From NCBI GenBank assembly GCA_937922985.1, contig CALAKV010000053.1, forward strand, positions 1-10,566: DNA of 10,566 bases. The letters are read 5' to 3'. Origin of the DNA: an uncultured bacterium (GTDB lineage: Bacteria > Patescibacteriota > Saccharimonadia > Saccharimonadales > Saccharimonadaceae). The notes under the pieces were generated by a model. That model ran no database searches. It worked only from the letters and a program-made list of their open reading frames with translations, and had not been told where the DNA came from. The position numbers and the translations under genes are program-made. Shown piece after piece: positions 6,037-10,566 of the stretch (within the stretch, counting starts at the first letter, position 1; each line of letters opens with the position of its first letter).

Positions 6037-7797
6037 ATGAGCGAAGAATTAATAAAAGCTAAATCTAATTTATCAAAGTTAGCTTTCGAAAATTTACAAA
6101 AGTGGCTTTTAGATGAAAAATATCATGAATTTAAAGCACAAATTTTGAATTTAATCAAAAATGAAGATTGGGATGAGCTCGAGGATGCATTTTTTAAAAT
6201 TTTAGAATTTGGTACGGCTGGGCGACGCGGGAAAGTCGGTGCTGGCTCTAACCGTATTAATTTAGTTACAATTTTAGAAAGTGCACAGGCTCTCGCAAAT
6301 TATTTAAAATCACTTAATATTAATTCACCAAGTGTTGCAATTGCTTGGGATGTTCGAAATTCCTCTTGTGAGCTTTCAAAAAAATGTGCTGAAATTTTAG
6401 CCGCAAATAATATCGAAGTTTTTTATTTCGATACTCCGCGCTCGACTCCAGAATTATCTTTTACAGTTCGAAATCTTAAAACTTCGGCAGGAATTGTGAT
6501 TTCAGCTAGTCATAATCCGCCAGAAGATAATGGAATTAAGATCTATTGGAATGATGGCGCACAAATTTCAGCTCCACACGATAAAAAATTAATGAAAATT
6601 GCTAAAAATATTGAAGAATTTAAAATTGGTGATTTTGATGAATTTGTAAAAAATGGTAAAATTAAAATTTTGGGTGAAGAAAACGACTATTTTTATATCA
6701 AGGCTAATGCAAAATTATCTTTATCGAAAAATAGAAATGCAAAAATTGTTTTTTCACCGATTCATGGAACTGGAACAACGAATTTATTAAAAACTCTTCA
6801 TTTTGCGGGTTTCGAAAATATCATTCTTGTTGATGAGCAGATGAATTTTGATGGTAATTTTTCAACACTTCAAGATAGAAAACCAAATCCGGAAAATCTT
6901 TCTGCAAATAGAATGGCGATTTTAAAATTAAGAAAAGAACAGGCAGATATTGCTCTAACGACTGACCCAGACGCTGACCGAATTTGTGTAATGAGTCTTG
7001 AAAAAAATGGAGAGGTTCGAAGTTTCTCGGGTAATCAAACTGCAATTTTAGTGACTGATTATATTCTTTCAAAGAAACAAAAGGATCGAAATAAATATGC
7101 TGAACTTTATTTTGGGAGTTATAATTTTATTTGCAAAAGTTTTGTAACTACTGATATGCTAAATGTTTTAGCTAAAAAATATGGTGTAAAAATTTATGAT
7201 GATTTGCTGGTTGGATTTAAATTTATCGGTAAAAAAATATTACAAAAAGAAACGCTTGGAGAGAAATTTATTGCTGGATTTGAAGAGAGCCTTGGCGGGC
7301 TTATTGGTTCGCAAACTAGAGACAAAGATGCTGCGACAATTGGATTGATGATAGCCGAGCTTGCATCGGAATTGAAACTTAAAAATCAAACTTTGGGTGA
7401 GAAACTTGATGAAATTTATGCTGAAAATGGATATTTTGTTGAAAAGACTGAATCTCTTGAATTTAGCGGCGCTGAAGGATTTACAAAAATGCAAGAAATT
7501 ATGCAAAAAATGCGAATTGGAAATAAAAATTTTGGTGCATTAAAAATGCGAGATTTCGAAAATTTAACTGAGTTAGATTTTTCAACAAATGAAAAAAATA
7601 ATTTTAAAATGTTGGAAAATGGAAATGCGGTAAGTTTTATTTTTGATTCAGAAGATAGAAGAATTACGATTCGACCAAGCGGAACTGAACCAAAAATGAA
7701 AATTTATGCTCAATGGCGTTTCGAAAATAAACAAGATTGTGCAAAGATTGAGAATATTTTAAGTGATTTTAAGGAGAAGATTTTAAATGAGTGTTAA
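6037..7797 (+). CDS. Alpha-D-phosphohexomutase (phosphoglucomutase/phosphomannomutase family)
   Basis: This cytoplasmic enzyme interconverts hexose 1-phosphate and 6-phosphate, supplying sugar phosphates for envelope polysaccharide or central metabolism. It has 586 residues, matching the longer PgcA/PGM2-like branch rather than the roughly 450-residue PMM/GlmM type. The family motifs appear in order: an early FGTAGRRG substrate/phosphate loop (58-65); the active-site SASHNP with phosphorylatable Ser158; the metal loop DPDADR with Asp310, Asp312 and Asp314; the sugar-specificity loop GFEESLGG (414-421); and the phosphate-binding RPSGTEPK (546-553). An N-terminal helical extension (about 1-55) is typical of this branch. 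The ATG has a good AAAGGAG and its own promoter. The last 11 nt overlap the aminopeptidase gene. Whether glucose or mannose is preferred cannot be read from the sequence. Confidence 0.95.
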   Translation: MSEELIKAKSNLSKLAFENLQKWLLDEKYHEFKAQILNLIKNEDWDELEDAFFKILEFGTAGRRGKVGAGSNRINLVTILESAQALANYLKSLNINSPSVAIAWDVRNSSCELSKKCAEILAANNIEVFYFDTPRSTPELSFTVRNLKTSAGIVISASHNPPEDNGIKIYWNDGAQISAPHDKKLMKIAKNIEEFKIGDFDEFVKNGKIKILGEENDYFYIKANAKLSLSKNRNAKIVFSPIHGTGTTNLLKTLHFAGFENIILVDEQMNFDGNFSTLQDRKPNPENLSANRMAILKLRKEQADIALTTDPDADRICVMSLEKNGEVRSFSGNQTAILVTDYILSKKQKDRNKYAELYFGSYNFICKSFVTTDMLNVLAKKYGVKIYDDLLVGFKFIGKKILQKETLGEKFIAGFEESLGGLIGSQTRDKDAATIGLMIAELASELKLKNQTLGEKLDEIYAENGYFVEKTESLEFSGAEGFTKMQEIMQKMRIGNKNFGALKMRDFENLTELDFSTNEKNNFKMLENGNAVSFIFDSEDRRITIRPSGTEPKMKIYAQWRFENKQDCAKIENILSDFKEKILNEC

Positions 7798-10318
7798 TCG
7801 ATTAGTGGAAAAATTTAAGCCCGAACGTTATGAATTAAAGCTTGATTTAACACAAGCAAAAAATCGTGAATTTAATGGAATTGTTGATATTTTTGGTGAA
7901 ATTAATGATGAAAAAGAAATTGCACTTCATTCGAAAGATTTAGAAATTAAAAAGATTACTTTTGCAAACGATATAAAATTGAACTTTTCGAAAGCTGAAA
8001 ATGATGAAATTTTAGTGAATATCGAAAAACTTAACTTTAAAAAAGGTGATAAAATCCAACTTAAAATTGAGTTTTCTGGTAAAATAACAGATGCGATGCA
8101 CGGATTGTACCCTTGCTACTATAAAGAAAATGGTGAGAAAAAAGAGCTTTTTGCAACTCAATTTGAAAGTCATCATGCTCGTGAGGCTTTTCCGTGTGTT
8201 GATGAACCTGAAGCGAAGGCAACTTTTTCGTTAGAGATTAAAGCTTTGAGTGATCTTGAAGTTTTGTCGAATACTGAAATTATTGAAAAAAATAAAAATG
8301 GCAATATTCAACGGGTTAGATTTGCTAAAACACCAAAAATGTCAACATATTTATTAGCCTTTGTATTGGGTGATTTTCAGCGAGTTTCGAAAAAGACTAA
8401 AAGTGGTGTTGAAGTTTCAGTTTTGGCAACAAAAGCTCAAAAGTCTGAATTAATGGAATTCCCACTTAGTTTTGCGGTTCGGGTTTTAGAATTTTATGAA
8501 GATTTTTTTGGTCAAAAGTTTCCGCTTTCAAAATGCGACCATATTGCTTTGCCAGATTTTTCTAGTGGTGCGATGGAAAACTGGGGCTTAATTACCTATC
8601 GTGAAACTGCATTGCTAGCTGGTAAAAATTCCTCAATATCTTCAAAAAAATATGTTGCGTTAGTGATTGCGCATGAAACTTCACATCAATGGTTTGGGAA
8701 TCTTGTGACAATGAAATGGTGGGATGAGCTTTGGCTGAATGAATCTTTCGCAACGATGATGGAATATTTAGCAACCGATGCTTTGGAGCCAAAATGGAGA
8801 ATTTGGGAAGAATTTGCAGTTAACGAAGCAGTTTTAAGTTTGCGCCGCGATGCAATTGATGGTGTTCAAGCGGTTCATGTTCCAGTTCATCATCCAGATG
8901 AAATTAGCACTATTTTTGATGGGGCAATTGTTTATGCAAAAGGTGCTCGATTAATGAACATGCTTCGAAAATATGTTGGTAACGACGCATTTCGAAAAGG
9001 TTTACAATTGTATTTTGATAAGTTTAAATATCAAAATACAATTGGCGAGAATTTATGGGATTGTTTGAGTGAAGCTTCTGGCAAAAATGTCGCAGATTTT
9101 ATGAATCCTTGGCTTTTTAAAAGCGGCTATCCGAGTGTTTTGGCTGAAGAAGATGGCGAAGAATTAAAATTATCACAAAAGCAATTCTTTATTGGCGAAG
9201 GTAAAGATAGTGGGCGAATTTGGCCAATTTTACTTGGTTTAAATCAAAATAATTTGCCTGAAATTATGGATTCGAAAGATTTAACTTGCAAGAAAAGTTC
9301 AGATTTTGTTCAGCTAAATCAAGGGAGTGTTGCTCATTTTATTACAAATTATAGCAAAAACCTTTTCGAAAATTTGCTTGAAAAGGTTAGAAAAGGTGAT
9401 TTAGATACAATTTCTCGCCTTCAAATTCTTCAGGAACGTTCTTTGCTTTCACGCGGTGGTGAAATTCCAAGTGTTGAGCTGCTGCGAACTTTACAGAGTT
9501 ATGATAAAGAAACTTCTTTAACGGTTTGGGATATGATTAGTCTTTTAATTGGTGATTTGAAAATTTTTATTGATGAAGATTCTGCGAGTTCGAAAAAAAT
9601 GAAAAAATTTGTTGGTAATTTAGCTCAAAATGAATTTGAAAAACTTGGATTTATTAAAAAAACTGGCGAAGATGAAGAGGATACACAAAAACGTAGCTCA
9701 ATTTTGGCTCACATGATTTATGCTGAAAATAAAAAAGCGATCTTGGGCGCTTTAGATATTTTCGAAAATTCGCCGAATATGGAAGATATTGATTCGGAAA
9801 TTCGAAGTTTAATTTTAACTGCAAAGATTCGCTTTGAAGAATCTCCAGAATTAGTGCAAAAAATGCTTGAAAGTTATAAGAATACTTCAAATGTTGATTA
9901 TCGAGATGATATTATGGTGGCTTTAACTTCAACTAAAAATATTCGAACTGGTGAATTACTCCTTGAAAAAATGCTTGAAAATGATATAATTCGAACGCAG
10001 GATATCTTAAGCTGGTATGTTCATTTACTTCGAAATTTGAAGACTCGAGAACTAGCATGGAAATGGTTGCGTGAAAATTGGAAATTAATTGAGGAAAAAT
10101 TTGATGGCGATAAAAGTTATAATGATTTTCCGCGATATTCAGGTGCGATTTTACGAACTGAGAAACAGCTCCAAGAATTTAAAGAGTTTTTTGATCCTCT
10201 AAAAAGCGACCCAAGCTTAACTAGAGCGATCGAGATGGGTGAGAGAGAAATCGCCGGGCGAGTTGATTTGATTAAGAGAGATAAAGCTGCTATTGATAAA
10301 TTTTTACAAAATATTTAA
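7787..10318 (+). CDS. M1 family zinc aminopeptidase
   Basis: This metallopeptidase removes N-terminal residues from peptides. It has 843 residues and no signal peptide, so it is probably cytoplasmic, completing breakdown of internal or imported peptides. The N-terminal beta-saddle domain (about 1-200) is followed by the thermolysin-like catalytic domain. That domain has GAMEN at 261-265 (binds the free amino terminus), zinc ligands His296 and His300 in HETSH, catalytic Glu297, third zinc ligand Glu319 exactly 18 residues after His300, and the transition-state Tyr383 in IVYAKGA. The C-terminal half (about 500-843) is an alpha-helical ERAP1_C-like region. The start is supported by AAGGAG (7771-7776) inside the mutase gene, 10 nt before the ATG. 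The 11-nt overlap indicates one operon. All catalytic residues are present and length is normal for the family. Confidence 0.97.
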   Translation: MSVNRLVEKFKPERYELKLDLTQAKNREFNGIVDIFGEINDEKEIALHSKDLEIKKITFANDIKLNFSKAENDEILVNIEKLNFKKGDKIQLKIEFSGKITDAMHGLYPCYYKENGEKKELFATQFESHHAREAFPCVDEPEAKATFSLEIKALSDLEVLSNTEIIEKNKNGNIQRVRFAKTPKMSTYLLAFVLGDFQRVSKKTKSGVEVSVLATKAQKSELMEFPLSFAVRVLEFYEDFFGQKFPLSKCDHIALPDFSSGAMENWGLITYRETALLAGKNSSISSKKYVALVIAHETSHQWFGNLVTMKWWDELWLNESFATMMEYLATDALEPKWRIWEEFAVNEAVLSLRRDAIDGVQAVHVPVHHPDEISTIFDGAIVYAKGARLMNMLRKYVGNDAFRKGLQLYFDKFKYQNTIGENLWDCLSEASGKNVADFMNPWLFKSGYPSVLAEEDGEELKLSQKQFFIGEGKDSGRIWPILLGLNQNNLPEIMDSKDLTCKKSSDFVQLNQGSVAHFITNYSKNLFENLLEKVRKGDLDTISRLQILQERSLLSRGGEIPSVELLRTLQSYDKETSLTVWDMISLLIGDLKIFIDEDSASSKKMKKFVGNLAQNEFEKLGFIKKTGEDEEDTQKRSSILAHMIYAENKKAILGALDIFENSPNMEDIDSEIRSLILTAKIRFEESPELVQKMLESYKNTSNVDYRDDIMVALTSTKNIRTGELLLEKMLENDIIRTQDILSWYVHLLRNLKTRELAWKWLRENWKLIEEKFDGDKSYNDFPRYSGAILRTEKQLQEFKEFFDPLKSDPSLTRAIEMGEREIAGRVDLIKRDKAAIDKFLQNI

Positions 10319-10321
10319 ACT

Positions 10322-10352
10322 TAAAACCGACCATATTCAACGGTCGGTTTTA
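10322..10352. terminator. Bidirectional terminator between the aminopeptidase gene and a convergent gene
   Basis: An 11-bp stem (10322-10332 with 10342-10352) with core AAAACCGACC/GGTCGGTTTT and a 9-nt loop is followed on the + strand by TACTTTATTTT. On the - strand the descending arm ends in TTTTAAGTTTAAAT. It lies 3 nt after the aminopeptidase stop and 2 nt from the convergent stop codon at 10355-10357. Confidence 0.87.
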
Positions 10353-10354
10353 CT

Positions 10355-10566
10355 TTATTTTGATAAAAAGAATCTTTCGAAATTCACCATATTTTGTGGC
10401 GTGATTTCATCTGGATTTTTATCTTCTAGATCTCTCAATTTTGTAAGAATTTCAGCTTTATCAATTTTAGAGCCGATTAGAACGAGTTCAGTTTTTGGCG
10501 TTTCATCTTTCCACTCTTCACTGTAAATATCAATAGTTTTACCAACCAGCTGAACTATATATTTCT
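10355..10566 (-). CDS. C-terminal end of a probable CobW-family GTP-binding protein (partial, start outside window)
   Basis: The minus strand is open from the window edge to TAA at 10355-10357, giving 69 residues (first complete codon at 10564). The segment reads like the CobW C-terminal domain found after the GTPase domain of COG0523 metal chaperones: a strand with Gly-Lys-x-Ile-Asp-Ile, an Asp/Glu/Trp region (EEWKDE), then TELVLIGSKIDKAEIL, matching the family pattern of a hydrophobic strand ending in Ile-Gly followed by a polar helix. COG0523 proteins hydrolyse GTP and deliver metals such as zinc. The GTPase motifs (Walker A, CxCC) would lie outside the window, so the family call is tentative. 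It is convergent with the aminopeptidase gene across a shared terminator. Any functional link to that zinc enzyme is only a speculation from position. Confidence 0.6.
   Translation of the reverse strand, partial: KYIVQLVGKTIDIYSEEWKDETPKTELVLIGSKIDKAEILTKLRDLEDKNPDEITPQNMVNFERFFLSK

Noticed and set aside
10293..10526. 77-residue plus-strand frame over the end of the aminopeptidase gene and beyond
   Set aside because: It runs through the terminator hairpin and opposite the CobW-like coding frame, has no RBS, and its composition looks like an antisense shadow.
1..10566. Alternative genetic code with TGA read as glycine
   Set aside because: No in-frame TGA occurs at any conserved Gly, conserved glycines are encoded by GGN, and all domains are intact under code 11.
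1..10566. CRISPR arrays, insertion sequences, phage genes, tRNA or rRNA genes
   Set aside because: I saw no spaced direct repeats, transposase-like motifs, terminal inverted repeats or cloverleaf-like segments. The gaps between genes are too small and are filled by promoters and terminators.

Overview
The window looks like ordinary chromosomal, housekeeping-type sequence from a low-GC bacterium (roughly one third G+C by eye) with compact intergenic gaps. The gene set and protein style best fit a Patescibacteria/Candidatus Saccharibacteria (TM7)-like genome: a PBP1A-type protein with a basic N-terminus and an appended C-terminal beta-rich domain, a DUF5665 protein, a short YtxG/YtxH-like pair, and a cytoplasmic M1 aminopeptidase. 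This placement is an inference, and a low-GC Bacillota relative is not excluded. Translation with the standard bacterial code gives intact domains. All ten visible stop codons are TAA except one TAG; none is TGA.

Layout. At 1-798 (+), the C-terminal end of gatB (Asp/Glu-tRNA amidotransferase subunit B) is followed with no gap by a GTG-started 124-residue protein of unknown function, possibly PH-like. At 816-1501 (+), a near-consensus promoter drives a two-gene operon with a 1-nt overlap: a small DUF948/YtxG-like membrane protein and a YtxH-family protein. A hairpin at 1508-1537 separates it from convergent tyrS (1545-2753, -). tyrS and the class A penicillin-binding protein gene (about 2877-5627, +) diverge from a short AT-rich spacer. 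A second shared hairpin (5629-5660) separates the PBP gene from a convergent DUF5665 membrane-protein gene (5659-5943, -). That gene diverges from a phosphohexomutase gene (6037-7797, +) through back-to-back promoters. The mutase gene overlaps the M1 aminopeptidase gene (7787-10318, +) by 11 nt. A third hairpin (10322-10352) separates it from a convergent partial gene whose visible end resembles the C-terminus of CobW-family GTPases (10355-10566, -).

How the genes work together. Two serve aminoacyl-tRNA supply (gatB, tyrS). Three or four concern the cell envelope (the PBP, the phosphohexomutase through sugar-phosphate supply, the YtxG/YtxH-like pair, and DUF5665). One handles peptide breakdown (M1 aminopeptidase). 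I see no mobile element, CRISPR array, tRNA/rRNA or phage genes, and no intergenic stretch over 300 bases.

The most unusual signal is not a gene. The palindrome TTCGAA occurs about 37 times by eye count, roughly ten times the base-composition expectation, in all three codon phases and on genes of both strands. Two promoters also sit so close to the ATG that leaderless or near-leaderless mRNAs are likely.
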